This document shows positions 46,480-58,192 of a DNA stretch of 64,000 nt, in pieces. Source of the DNA: Trematomus loennbergii (Eukaryota; Chordata; Actinopteri; Perciformes; Nototheniidae); contig JAAOOA010000434.1 in assembly GCA_012861695.1 (NCBI GenBank), forward strand, positions 186,001 to 250,000. Direction: 5' to 3'. A model generated the notes under the pieces. The model was not told the origin of the DNA. It ran no database searches and was given only the letters and a program-made list of their open reading frames with translations. Every line of letters starts with the position of its first letter. The stretch's first letter is position 1. Both the position numbers and the translations under genes were made by a program.

Positions 46480-48272
46480 TCAGGGTGTTTTGTTTACCAG
46501 AGAGGAGATCCGGTATAGGAATCTAGTTCTTTGATTGACTTTTTTTATTACATTGGATGCCATTTTGTCACAGGAGAGGTTTGCCTCAAGAATAGATCCT
46601 AGGTATGTAATTTCCTTCTTACTTGTGACAATAATGTCACCCACTGCAACTGAGAAGTCGTCGGATTTGCTGAGATTATGTTTCGAACCGAAGAGAATGG
46701 ACTCTGTTTTACCCAGGTGTAATGATAATTTATTATCGGCGAGCCAGGTGCAGATTCTGCCGAGCTCGGAGCTGAGGGTTTTTTCAACCTGCAATCTGCT
46801 CCTGTCAGAGACCAGCAGGGCTGAGTCGTCCGCGAACAGGAACAAGTTGCAGTCACATGCTGATGACATGTCATTTGCATAAATTAGGAACAGTAACGGA
46901 CCTAATATGCTTCCTTGTGGAACACCACAGCTCACTGGGAGGGGGGGGGACAGAGTACCGTTTACCTCCACCATCTGTTCTCTCCCCTCCAGGTAGGATT
47001 GCATCCAGCTCACCGATAGTTTATCAAAACCAATTGCTTTTAGCTTGTCAATCAGAATGGGGTGATTGACAGTGTCGAAAGCCTTTTGTAGGTCCAGCAT
47101 CACCATGCCGCAGTATTTACCCTCGTCCACCTCTTGTTTGATGTGGTCGTTCAAATAAAGAAGGCATGTGTCAGTGGAGTGGGATGTTCTAAAGCCAGAT
47201 TGAAATTCATAGATTAGTTTCTTTTCCGCGAGGTACTTTTCGACCTGTTCATATACTATTTTTCCATGACTTTCGAGATGGAGGTAAGTATAGAAACAGG
47301 GCGGTAGTTGCCTGGGTCCAATTTGCTGCCCTTTTTGTGCAGGGGGGTTACTCTTGCAATTTTGAAGTCTTTGGGTACTTTTCCCTGTTTTATGGAGAGG
47401 TTAATTATGTGAGCTATGACTGGTGAGATGGCGGTTGCTGTGTCTCTGAGGAATTTGGAGGGGATATTGTCGTGGCCAGTGGCCTTGTTAGGTTTGAGGG
47501 CGCTCAGTTTAATGAGTACCTCTGCTGTTGTTACCCTTGCTAGACTGAAATCATCTTTGCGTACCCCTAGGTTTTTGTAGTAGGTCATGATGTGATCTAC
47601 TCCAAAAAGCCCTGAGTGGGAGGGTAATTTATTTACAAGAGTTGTGGCTATGTTTGTGAAAAAAATGTTCAAGTACTTGGCCACATCCAGTTTGTCTGTG
47701 ATGAGCCTGTTATCTGTCTTTATGTTTAAGTTTGAAAATCTCGTTTTGAGTTTTTTACTGCAGCCAAGCTGGTTATTGAGTAATTTCCAAAGTTCACGGG
47801 GTTTATTTTTGTTTTCCTCAGTTTTGTCATTGATGAAATTCTTTTTGGCAGTTTTGATCATGGAGCTTACGTCATTTCTTAGTCTGTTTCTTTCAATTTT
47901 TAGTTCAGTCACGTGGGCCTGGAGTTCACTGCTCGTGCTTTTGGAAAGCATTGACTGACTTTTATGAAACTCAGAGCATTTTTTGTCTCTGGTTTTCATG
48001 GCGGTCAGTATGCCGGAGTGCATCCACGGCTCAGCGCGATTTTTTACCCTGGTTGTTCTTAGGGGGGCCAAATCATTGAGTATTGCAGAGAATTTGTTTT
48101 TGAAACCAAGCCATGTTTCTTCAACTTGTGTACCACTGAGCTCATCTGACCAGTCCAGGCTCTCCAGTTCTAGGTTAAAGGCCTCGCTAGAGTAGTTTTT
48201 GAGGTCTCTAGATATGACTGTTTTGTGACAGCCGGCCTTTTGTTTTAGCTTTTTGCGGGTACAGAATATCAT
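46480..48272 (-). pseudogene. LINE reverse transcriptase, two frames
   Basis: Frame 48272-47256 has a linker with ALKPNKATGHDNIPSKFL and ends at KVMEK. Frame 47154-46480 continues with the palm motifs and FADDSALL. About 100 bases between them are out of frame. The carboxyl half (WLADNKLSLHLGKTESILFG) is well preserved. It is the same protein as the endonuclease frame above, broken by small indels, so the copy is fairly young but inactive. Confidence 0.9.
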
Positions 48273-48366
48273 ATAATGATCACTTAAACCGCATGCTATA
48301 ACCCCTTTACTGGAGATCCTGGACCTGTCAGAGGTCAGAATGAGATCAATGGTAGTTTGTGTTGTT

Positions 48367-49320
48367 TCACATACCCGGTGGGATTAGCTGGCTGAAGCCG
48401 TGCAGATCACAAATCCTACTGAAGGACTTGAAGACGGACGTGTCTTTACGTTGCATATCCGTGTTCCAGTCTCCAATAATAATTGTCTCTACATCCCCCA
48501 CATCAGCCAAACACCCATCTAATGTATCATAAAAGTCACTCTGTTCCGGTGGTCTATAGATTGTCCCGACTATTACAGATTTAGCATTGTCAAAAAGAAT
48601 TTCAACCCACACAGATTCAATATTTTCATGATGCAGGTCAGTACGGTTTTTGAAATTGGTGTCTTTATGTATGTACATGCAGACACCACCTCCATTCACG
48701 TTCCTGTCCCTTCTCACTACAAGATAATCTTCAATTTCAATCTCTGAATCTGTAATGGAATTGTCCAATTTGGTCTCAGAAAAGCATAATATGCTTGCCT
48801 TACCGTTCATGAATAGTTGCCTGAGTTCAGCCAGTTTGTGTCTCAGGCTGTTAGTGTTCAGATGAAAAATATGTAGTCCATTTTTGTTGCTTAAATGCAC
48901 AATGTCGTCAGCTTGCAGATATTTGTCTTTGTCCGTTACAGCAACGGCTTGCGGCCTGCCGTGGTGCTTGGAGTGGGTGGGGGAGGGAGGCTCCGTTGTA
49001 GCTTTAGCCGTTGATATGCTAGCAGGGTGGCTAACAACATGGCGGATATTTGTTCCCTCGGATCTCGGTTCTCTTCCTCTCGTCACTGCCTCATGCGTGT
49101 CTGTCTGCCGAGGCGTCCGGGGGAATGTCGAAGTCTCCGTTGATTCCTCGGTCTCCGCTGTCTCTGTTGTCGTCGCGTAGTTGTTGCTGCAGCGGAAGAG
49201 ATCTAGTTGTGATGCTAGTTGTGATGCTAGCTCCTCGAGCCTGCAGGACTGGCTTCTTGTCTGCACCGGGCCCGGATTCAGATGGATGTCTCCCGCTAAC
49301 AATAAGACCAAGACGATCAT
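48367..49320 (-). pseudogene. LINE endonuclease frame with 2A-like leader
   Basis: Residues 3-17 read VLVLLLAGDIHLNPG followed by P, a close match to the D-x-E-x-N-P-G-P 2A consensus except His for Glu. An S/T-rich linker follows. The endonuclease starts at IFHLNTNSLRHKLAELRQLF and shows CFSETKLD (catalytic E), NGGGVCMYI, GTIYRPP and IIIGDWNTDM. The final D-H motif lies past the frame end, so the domain is truncated by a frameshift near 48370. 2A-like sequences are known at the N terminus of some CR1/L2 LINEs. Confidence 0.8.
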
Positions 49321-49889
49321 ACTTCTTCGGTCTAGTTTGCCTGACGGGGGTAAGTACTTTCGCGTCGGGTTTGCAGTTAATAATGCATGAATGCTTGCAC
49401 TTCCAAAAGCGAGTGTTTCCTTTCCCAGCCGTTGAGAAGGTAAAAGTCATTGTGGTTCATTTTATCCCCGCTTTCATTACTCTCCTTCACTAAGTGATGT
49501 TGCCTCATTGATGAGTTGAGGTAGGAGTCCATAATCCATATTGTCAGGAGGATGAAATATGTAAAAAATCGTGAGGAATAACCTCCAAAGCGGGAGCTCT
49601 CGAAAATGCGACCACTCATAGCGAAACCTGATTGCCCGATTGTGTTCACCTGGTGCCCCTGTGTTTTCTCCTCCCTCCTCACCTGTGTCTTGTTTGTGTG
49701 ATTGGTCTTGTGTGCATTTTAGTTCTGTTTTTTCTGTCTGTCATGGTTAGTTCCTTGTTTGTCTTTGACTGTGTCACGGGGTAGTGTTCTGTTTTCTACT
49801 TCGTACCTTGGATTAAAGGAATTATCTTGGAAATCTGCATTTGGGTCCTGCCTGCTTCACTCAATCCTGACAGAAGGAACTAACCAGAA

Positions 49890-50620
49890 ATGGGCCCAGC
49901 AGATCCATTTGAGGTGGATTTACTCAATTTGACCTTTTCTTTGGCTAGCTGCTATGGTAGGTGGAGGGGAGCGTCCAGTGTTCAGCAGAAAGAGGCTGCT
50001 CTGGCAGAGGCTCACCAGGTGGCAACAGTGGATCCATGTTTAGTTAAGTTCTTACCTGATTGGATTTTGGACTTCCTTTCGACATGTGATTCCCGGCCTG
50101 CTAGCCCCAGGCATGCTAGCCCCCTGCCTCCCAATTCCCAACCTGACACCATACATCTCGGTGTGTTCCGTCTGGAGTCAACCCCTGCTTCTTCCCCATT
50201 TCCTGCTCCTGTCCAGGAGCCGTTCTCGTGTACTCGTCTGGCTTTTGGAGGTCCATGGAGCCTCCAAAAGGCTCCTAAGAGAAGGAGTCGCAAGTCCAGG
50301 CTAGCAGCCCGAGCCCCAGAAGCCATGCTTTGGGCTCCAGTACCGGCCCACACAGCCATGGTTCCGTGCTCCAGTGCCGGCCCACACAGCCATGGTACCG
50401 TGCTCCAGTACCATCCCACACAGCCATGGTTCCGTGCTCCGGTTCCGTGCCCAGCAGCCATGGTTCCGGCTCCAGAACCGGCCCACACAGCCATGGTTCC
50501 AGCCTCAGTTCTGGCCCCAGCAGCCATGGTTCCAGCCCCAGTTCTGGCCCCTGCAGCCATGGTTCCGGCCCCAGTTCTGGCCCCAGCAGCCATGTTTCCA
50601 GCCATGTGTAGTTCTGGTTT
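49890..50620 (+). CDS. Gag-like N-terminus with proline/histidine repeats (LTR element)
   Basis: The frame opens MGPADPFEVDLLNLTFSLAS at the usual distance after an LTR. M-D/G-P-A-D-P-F is a start I associate with fish Ty3/Gypsy gags. From about 50330 it becomes a tandem repeat of about 33-36 bp encoding PAHTAMVPCS- and PAPVLAPAAMVP-like units. No CCHC knuckle is present. It is a shortened, probably non-functional gag; the minus-strand frames over it are shadows of the repeat. Confidence 0.6.
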
Positions 50621-50770
50621 TTTCTGTCTGTCATTGTTAGTTCCTTGTTTGTCTGTCACTGTGTTCACGGGGTAGTGTTCTGTTTGTCACCGCTTTAACC
50701 TTGAAATAAAGGTATTTTCTTTGTTATCTGCATTTGGGTCCTGCCTGCTTCACTCAACCCTGACAATTTG

Positions 50771-52066
50771 GGTACACACCCATACACTACACACATTACT
50801 GATTAACTGATATCACAATTGAGTTACTCTCTTTAAATAAATATACTGTAATTGGAAAATAATCATGTGTGGTGTCCTTGTTTTGTCCGTCCTTGAGCCA
50901 GGGCTCCCTATTGTTGTATGTTATTCTTGGTTTTAGAATTAATTCAGTAATGGTGTGTGTGTAACACAGAAATAATACATCATTGGATAGTGTTTCTCAA
51001 ATGAAGGGGGGAAATAATGAAATAAAGTAATGTATCAAGACTCAGTGCGAGTTATTACTTTATTCCTTTATTTTGCATTCTTCAACAATACACAGACATT
51101 GCAGCACATCGTTTCACGTCTTTGTACAGCCTTTCTCAGCAGTAGAGCAATGTGTTGGCGAACCTTTGTTTCCTCCTGACAGAAGCACTCACTTAAAGGT
51201 ATACTCCCCCTTGTGGCCAAGGGGGACACAACTCTTGTCTTCAGAAGTATGCTTGAGTGCTGGAAAATGTAGCACAGTGACTATTTTGTCAACTAACATC
51301 ATAAAAACAATACATATTTTAGTAAACGGGACATTATAATCTCTGCACATTAACTCTATATTTGCCTCTGCCATGGTGCCAAAATGATAAAAATAAACAA
51401 TATTAGGGGTTGCTTCTTCTCTGAACTTCTATGTATACTGCATCCCTCCATATAAAATAAACCATAAACAAATACATAAAGTCGTGTTCACTGCAGCGAT
51501 CTATTTCACACACAAAACTATATGAAAACTTGGTGATATCCAGTGGCGTTTTCTCCTGGAGACCAAGGGAAGACAGGCTTCTCCTGTTTTTTCAGCCTTT
51601 GTTATCATTTTGATAATTAAAATATATATTCTTGTCTGTGGCTGTTTTAGCGTTCAGGGCATACAAGAGGTGTAACATTATTTTAATACCAAAACTATAT
51701 TGAAATAGAGTCTCGCTTGAACAGCAACTAAGTAGCTGTAACATTACTGGGTTTTTGGTGATAACTACCAAGTAAAGTAACTTCAGACGCAGACGTCACG
51801 TAGCTTCTCAGACGAGAGGGGTGGCGACGTGAGTGTAACGCTACTTCTCTCGCGGCATAGTTCATGGCATGGTAGGTGACGATCGACACGATTGGCTGCT
51901 CAGTTAGTTAGTTCTTTGGCACAAATCACACCTCATACAACAGAGGGTAACGTGATGTCCCCATCTGACCTGTTGCTATTGTCTGCAGTAGATGCAGTGT
52001 TGCTGGCGTTTAGTTATGGTTGCGAACCATTTTCGTATACATGATTATCCACAGATGTGTTAGCAC
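50771..52066. other. Non-coding interval
   Basis: No gene recognised. CAGTGGCGTTTTCTCCTGGA at 51541 looks like a hAT terminus, similar to the one at 61804, but no partner was found. Confidence 0.45.
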
Positions 52067-53297
52067 CAGAGGTGGGACCAAGTCATTGTTTTGCAAGTCC
52101 GAGTCAAGTCTCAAGTCTTTGCGCTCAAGTCCGAGTCAAGTCTCAAGTCAGAATGGGCAAGTTCAAGTCAAGTCAAGTCCAAGTCCTAAACTTTGACAAA
52201 ACGAGTCTTAAACAAGTCCTTATGTGCTTTTCACAAATGTAATGACATCGATCAACAGAATATACTTAATAATCAAACTGCTCTTCATTAGTCACATTAA
52301 TAATTTAATAATCCATTTTCTCTCTGCTGGTAAAGTAACGTGTTTTTCTTCTATTTTAAGAGGGATAAGTAGGTAAGGCTACCGTGACGGTTTGATTCAG
52401 AAGGAGTTTAATGTATAAGATCCCTGATGTTGAGGTAACCAGATGTTTATTTCCACTGTGTACAACATGTTATAAGGGACCCACAATCTATCTTTATGCA
52501 AGGGATAATGTGCAGCGAGGCGTCTCTATGGGGAAAAGAACACCTGAATCTAGATCCCTCTGCAGGTGGTACTTTCACTATATTTTGATGCTAATACTTT
52601 TGTACTTTTACTTGTAACATTTTGAATGCAGGACTTTTTATGTAACAGAGTATTCCTACACTCTGGTACTTTTACTCAAGTACAAGATCTGAACTTCTCC
52701 CACCTCTGGCAATAAATGGTTACCAAAAAAAAACCCTGCTCTGAAGGTTATTTTCATTTTACAAATCCTGCACTCAGCTTTGCTTTCTCCAATATCATTG
52801 AAATGCAGCCAGATGCTGCTTATTTTTTCGTTTTCGCTCATTTCATGACTTTTTCCGACACGCTTGCATTTAAATCCGTCTTGCCGTCGCTCTGTGTAGC
52901 TGGCCTGTACCACTACACCTGCTGTTTGGAGCGTCTGCCCCCCACCCTTCTTTCACATAATGGTACGATCCTAGTGTGTCCTCGCATATGATTGGCCGCA
53001 TGGTGGCTCAGCAAAATAAAGTCCCGCCCCTGCCTGCATGGATTCACAGCAAGAGTATGAGCGGCTGAAGATTCTGCTCTCCCCGACTGGAGTCTGCTCT
53101 TCGAGCGGCATCTCGCGATCGGCGTGTTGGAGACCCCTGAATTAAAGTATCAAGTCACCTGAAGTCAGAAGGCTCAAGTCCAAGTCAAGTCCCGAGTCAT
53201 TGGTGTTCAAGTCCAAGTCGAGTCGCAAGTGTTTTGTGATTTTGGTGACTCGAGTCTGACTCGAGTCCAAGTCATGTGACTCGAGTCCACACCTCTG
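52067..53297. mobile_element. Composite hAT element (hAT-D), 7/8 TSD
   Basis: The left end CAGAGGTGGGACCAAGTCA and right end (complement CAGAGGTGTGGACTCGAGTC) enclose AAGTC-rich terminal repeats. Flanks are GTTAGCAC (52059-52066) and GTTAGCAG (53298-53305). Inside lie the end of a second hAT (CAGAGGTGGGAGAAGTTCAG, complement of 52690-52709 region) and a third with a BED finger (52700-53137). Confidence 0.82.
52715..53137 (-). pseudogene. BED zinc-finger fragment of a nested hAT
   Basis: The minus strand at about 52860-52740 reads SSIWLHFNDIGESKAECRIC then KMKITFRAG. W-x-x-F...A-x-C-x-x-C is the start of a BED finger. The right end at 53137 reads, on the minus strand, CAGGGGTCTCCAACACGCCG, a hAT terminus. 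No transposase domain remains. Confidence 0.7.
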
Positions 53298-53305
53298 GTT
53301 AGCAG

Positions 53306-54560
53306 TATGGAAATGATGCAACACCGTTGGCAGAAGGAAGAATGGAGAGATATGTGGAAATAATACCATAAATAAATGTTACCTCTCATTTATCAAATAT
53401 GAAGAATTCATTTTCAAACATTGATTAAAGCCAATCTTAAAATGATTAAACAAATGCCTGTTTGAGACTCCTCAGTGCACACAAAAACATAACTTGGAGA
53501 AATAAATAAATACGGATGTGTTATTTAAAACCACCTCGAATATGTTGTGTTAATGTTATGAAATGCTTTCTCATAAATGATGCGGTAAGCAGGAGCATTT
53601 CTATAGGTTGTAGATACGAGCATGGTTTTATATACTATCACGTTTAATCGTGTTTTTATGCCGTTTGCCAAGACTTGATAAGTCGCTCGTAAAACACAGG
53701 AGGTATGGAAACTAAGAACACCATATGTGGTCAATTGTACAGCTAATATAACACAACACATTAGTTGTATTTCCTTTAACTGGTGGATTATGGATATATA
53801 GTTGCTGATCGACAGCTGGAACACAACACCAAATACAACAACATAATTCAGATCCAGTCGTCATGACTCCACTCCGGGAGGATTCCCCAATCATTTCTTA
53901 CAGTTTCTCATCAAGGGGGTGTCTCCTGTCCCCGGTACAACACACTGCCTGAGGAAGGTTATGTGTATTTTTTCGTCATTAACTTTTTTCGGACCACTTA
54001 TTTATTTATTTTGGTGACGATCCGACCTCCATGCTGCTACTCTGGTTCAAACTGCATCCACCAAACAATATGATTTATCTCCACCTTCCCAAAAGAACCA
54101 AAATCTGACACGGTGTGAGATGTCTTTTTTAGCTGTTCTATCGTCATTTCCATTGCGAGTCGATTGTGATTTATAAAGGGAAACAGGCGTAGGGAGTGCC
54201 GTACGCACTTCCCTCGCCGGTACGAAATGTTTTGTGAATCGGAAAATGTCGGAAAATGTCTGTACCAATTTTTTTGCTTTGTACTACGGAAGCAACCTTC
54301 CCACGTCAATCACGCGCACCTGACACAATTTGTTGTTTGTATTTTTCGCTCCGTTCTCTTTTTTTAATAGAGGGTGCATAACATTCAACTGGGGGTGCAA
54401 TGCATGCCTACGCACCCCCGAAGATCCCGACGCGAAGCCTGAAGGGTAAACACCAGGTTTACTAATCTACCCGCACAATTTTTCTCTGGTGTCGGAATGT
54501 CTCGCGATGTTGGTACATTCTTAAAAAACAAAACACCATTTCATTTCGAGTTAAAATGTG
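53306..54560. other. Non-coding interval
   Basis: No supported gene. Frames at 53525-53894 and 54037-54309 lack recognised domains. GGGGGTGCAATGCATGCC (54391) and neighbours look transposon-derived but are unassigned. Confidence 0.45.
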
Positions 54561-54569
54561 TTGTAACTG

Positions 54570-54700
54570 CGTTACTGAGAATTGTAACGGGAATATATAA
54601 CCCATATTTCATTAGTAATGCGTTACATTACTTCGTTACAGCAAAAAGTAATATATTACTGTAACTCCATTACTTTTGTAACGCGTTACACCCAACACTG
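54570..54700. mobile_element. hAT 3' terminus related to hAT-A
   Basis: The complement starts CAGTGTTGGGTGTAACGCGT and continues with TAACG-rich repeats, as in hAT-A (37165-41255). No left partner was found. Confidence 0.65.
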
Positions 54701-54787
54701 CCATTGACACAGTGCTAACTGGGCTAACTAAGTTGCTAGCGTTTCCATATATCAACTCCAATGTCAGCAGATTGGATGTTTCCGGTC

Positions 54788-55075
54788 CGAGCGAGCCGAA
54801 AAAAGCACTGTTAGACATGGGCGGAGCCTCTCTGGTGGTTGACTAATCAGAACAGAGTGGCCGAGCTGACCAATCGGAGCACACTGGGCTCACAGGAGGG
54901 GGGGGCAGGAGCTCCAACAAGCCGTTTAGTGGAGAGAGTGAATACACATGCTATACAGAGATGCTGTATGAGAAACCAATGTGAGTTTGGAACATTGCAC
55001 AGTATAAATATTTTTTAGTATACCTCAACAATGGAATTATAATCAGTAGAAATGGCCATGACATGGGACCTTTAA
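54788..55075. mobile_element. TTAA-type MITE family 2, copy B
   Basis: Matches 18398-18712 with few differences. Ends in TTAA at 55072-55075, directly against the gag relic that follows. The left end is not sharply defined. Confidence 0.75.
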
Positions 55076-57264
55076 GGAAAGGATAAACATAAGATCAGAT
55101 GCTATAACAAAGCCCAGTGAAAGACAGAAGGCATGGAATCAAATAGAGGAACGGTTTAATCAGTGGCAAACGAGAGGATTGATTCCAGCAGATGATCAAC
55201 CGGGACCAACGAAAGCCCATAGAAGAGCTGTAATTGAATATGAGAATGGAGAATACCTACAACAGGAAAATGCATGGATGAAAGCCGGACGACCCTCTTG
55301 GTATGGATCTGTTAAAAACGCTATGAACAAAGCTGAAAAAATAAAAACAAGAGTTACAAGTCTAGTACTCGATCTAAAAAATGTCAGTCTAGAACCTCAA
55401 GCAGCATATATGTGGTTCAAGCAGCAGATCTACCAGTAAAGGAAGACACAGCAGAAAAAACAGAAGAGGCTCCAGTTATCCAAACTCCGAAGCTGTATCA
55501 AAGCCTGACCGAAGTGCCTCCTCCCTACATATCAAAGAACAACCCTTTTCACCAAGCTTCAATTCAAGCCCCAAATGTTGGAGTTCTAGGAGGAGAATTG
55601 GATTTGGATGGAGTCCCCACAGCTAGACGTGTCAAAGAATTGGGAGTATGAGATGAAAATCCTATCCAGTAAAGTCGACCAGCTGATTGAGGAAAATAAA
55701 CGCAACAAAGAATGAATGATTTGGCAGCAGCAATGAGAGACCCCCAACTTCGGCAAGTGAGTTCAGAAGCGCTAGAAACACCCATGTCATTCCAGTCACT
55801 CAGGAGGAACCAGTCCAGAGGAGATTTAGGACCACTGACAGATCATACAAGTCCAGCCAGGCTATCTACGTCTGATCTCCAAAGAAAGAAGAGAGACAAA
55901 GAGGAGAGAAGAAGAAGAACTCAGCAGAAGAATGGAAGAGAGACACAGAAGAGAACAGAAGGAAGAAAAACACAGAGGAAAAAACGGAAAAAGCCTGATA
56001 TAAGTTCCGCAGATGAAGAAGAAGAAGAGTTCAGATCGCCTTCTGTAATTCTAGAAGGATCCCTGGAACAAGACAGAATATCAGAAAACTCAGGAAAAAA
56101 GAGTAAAGAACAAAAAAGTGAACAAAAAAGTATAGAAGGCGGAAGTTTAAGTGTAACAAGAACAGAATCTATAGCACAAGACACATGTTACCATTGATAG
56201 CAGCTGGAAAAGGAGGATCGATATACAAACCATGGGCACACAGGGACATGGAATCACTAGTGATAAAGCTACCCCCACTTTCCAAGGGTGATCAGAAGTG
56301 GGTAAGTGACCTGGAGAAGTACACTGCTCAAGACCGCCTATGCTTGGGAGATCTAAGGGCACTGATCGGACGGATAGAAGGAAGACCAGAGGCAAGACAG
56401 ATAGATATCAGGGCCCAATGTAGCGACAAACCAGATGACACTCCACTCAATTATATTAGGTCGAAGTATTGGGCGGCCATCCGTCTCACCTACCCAACAA
56501 AACGCAGTTTAACTGCCCTCTCCAGCCTGAAGAAAGAAACGGGAGAAGAAATGCATGCCTTCTTGAAAAGATGTGAAGAAGTATGGATGGACAGCACAGG
56601 AGAACGCCATGATGTTTCTCCAGATGTTATAATGTTGTGGAGGAATGCAGTCAGAAAAGCCCTTCCAACACCTGTACAGGATCACTTGGAAGATGTTGTG
56701 GGACTAGATACCAAATCCACGGAAGAATGGAGGGAGTATATTATACACCACGATTCAAAACACAGAAAAACTGAATTGGAGAGTGATGAGGAAGAGAAAA
56801 CATTAACCAAAAGACTCCAGGAGATCCAAGTAGCTGAGAAAGACAAAGAAGCTGCCGAAAACAAGAAAACGACAAAGCAGATGGCAGAGATGGCCATACT
56901 AGCAGAGAAGGCCAGGTGGACACCTCCACCAGTTCAAACTCAGGAATGGTCAGAGAACCACATACAGAACCAACAACGAGGAAGAGGGTTCCAGAATAAT
57001 GGATGCTACAGATGTGGTCAGCTGACACATTGGTCCAGAGATTGTCCACAATTTCAGCAACAGCAAACACCTGTGTATCCTCCTACCCAATTACAGCCGC
57101 AAGCACAGGTATACATTCCCATACAGCATCAACAAAGGGGACAATGGAGAGGAAAGCAACGATCAAGAGGAAGAAGGGATGATAGCTGCTTCATATGTGG
57201 AGATTTTAGACATTGGGCCAGAAATTGCCCCACTCAGCAATATCCACCACAATGTAGTACCTAG
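55076..57264 (+). pseudogene. Retroviral gag relic
   Basis: Four overlapping frames. 55076-55439 is a matrix-like basic region (QKAWNQIEERFNQWQ). 55412-55651 contains a PPPY late-domain motif (TEVPPPYI). 55712-56197 is a highly charged Lys/Glu linker. 56185-57264 (359 codons) holds a capsid-like helical domain (LVIKLPPLSKGDQKWVSDL), an E/K coiled-coil, and two zinc knuckles, CYRCGQLTHWSRDC and CFICGDFRHWARNC. Two knuckles and a PPPY fit orthoretroviral-type gags of fish ERVs. The 5' end is missing next to the MITE, and stops or shifts occur near 55437, 55649 and 56190. Confidence 0.85.
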
Positions 57265-57600
57265 CAATACAGAGGAGAACCAGTGTTAGATATTAGACAA
57301 ATTGAGGCGGAAGCATATGCCAGGGCCATGACAAATATTTTCCAGGTTTTATCTACAAAGGTTCAAGCAGCTGAGAAAATACCAGAGACTTCGGTTGGAC
57401 CAGGTGATTGGGTAAAAGTAAAAATCCACAAGAGGAAGTCGTTGGAACCTGTATGGAGTGGACCATGGGAAGTTGTAGAACGCACTGCACATGCACTCCG
57501 GGTCAAAAATGTAAAAAGGAACATGTTGGCACCATCTTACACATTGTGTAGCCGTACCCTCACATTTCCAGAAATAGCATTGCAGTTAGAACTGATTTGA
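57265..57600 (+). pseudogene. Integrase C-terminal relic joined to gag
   Basis: This follows the gag stop at 57262 by 20 bp. It reads IEAEAYARAMTNIFQVL, then GDWVKVKIHKRK and EPVWSGPWEVVERT, the SH3-like C-terminal integrase domain with a G-P-W in place of G-P-Y/F. Protease, RT, RNase H and the integrase core are missing, so about 3 kb of pol was deleted. No recognisable env or LTR follows. Confidence 0.75.
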
Positions 57601-58192
57601 CAGAAGCTGGAACAAAACAATAAGTAATTGAACATTTTTAGAAACTGCACCAGGAGATGAGTAAACTCAAGAATATTTTGTGTAAATACATAGAGAAAAA
57701 CACATTTTTACACTCAAACTATTTGCATGTCATAAGACAAGGAATTTAGATAATATAAATAAATGTTCACGAAAAGTAATAAGTATAATAGAAAGTAAAC
57801 ATAGGCCTACTCTTGAGTCAATTTACATTTCTGTGATCTGTTAGTATGCTCTGCAGGTTTTTACTATTGTTCTAAGTAACAGTGGGATTTAAAATGTTGG
57901 AGAATATATGGGGATGATCTTTTTGTAGTGTGTGAAATATATGATGCTTGAAACATGTAAGTATTTCAATTTATAGAAGAAAATGGTTTCCTGAAAGAGT
58001 TATTTTGGGTAAATATGTTACAATGGTTGAAATAAGTTTTTGTAATATCATTAGAAGATATTAATGGTGTTGTTTAGATGGCATTTAACAACCAAGACAG
58101 ATAGTATGATTAGAAAAAGACAGAGTGGAAAGGGTTGGATTTATTTAACCTCAGTGTGCTAGAATTTCTATAGGTAATGCGTTCCGAGACCT
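57601..58192. other. Non-coding, AT-rich interval
   Basis: No gene recognised. It may hold the decayed 3' end of the gag-bearing ERV, but no LTR features were identified. Confidence 0.4.

Larger units (their letters stand above)
45573..49626 (-). mobile_element. CR1/L2-group LINE with 2A-like motif, minus strand
   Basis: About 4.05 kb flanked by CCTGATTG (45565-45572 and 49627-49634), an 8-bp target duplication. Its 3' tail is a TGATTGATTGATTG-type repeat at the left end. Coding, right to left: a 317-codon frame (49320-48367) with a 2A-like GDIHLNPGP near its start and an apurinic endonuclease. Then a 338-codon frame (48272-47256) with the start of RT (RVTPLHKKGS, NYRPVSIL). Then a 224-codon frame (47154-46480) with LDLQKAFDTVNH, GVPQGSILGPLLF and FADD (46825-46836). 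A C-terminal piece follows at 46264-46061. Frameshifts separate the frames. Confidence 0.93.
45456..50765 (+). mobile_element. Non-autonomous LTR retrotransposon with nested LINE, 5-bp TSD
   Basis: The 5' LTR starts TGTCACGATC (45456), is split by a LINE (45573-49626), and ends TCCTGACA at 49872. The internal part encodes a Gag-like start (49890) and a proline-rich repeat. A 3' LTR lacking its first half ends CCCTGACA at 50765. Flanks are ATTTG (45451-45455) and ATTTG (50766-50770), a perfect 5-bp target duplication. Without the LINE it is about 1.25 kb, with no protease, RT or integrase. LTR ends and gag start suggest a Ty3/Gypsy relative. Confidence 0.85.

Noticed and set aside
49050..49493. 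147-codon plus-strand frame
   Set aside because: It lies antisense to the LINE endonuclease region and its leader, has no domain, and is best explained as a shadow.
50012..50668. 218-codon minus-strand frame
   Set aside because: Antisense reading of the proline/histidine repeat in the small LTR element.
54037..54309. 90-codon minus-strand frame
   Set aside because: No known motif; lies among transposon-like sequence; not supported as a gene.
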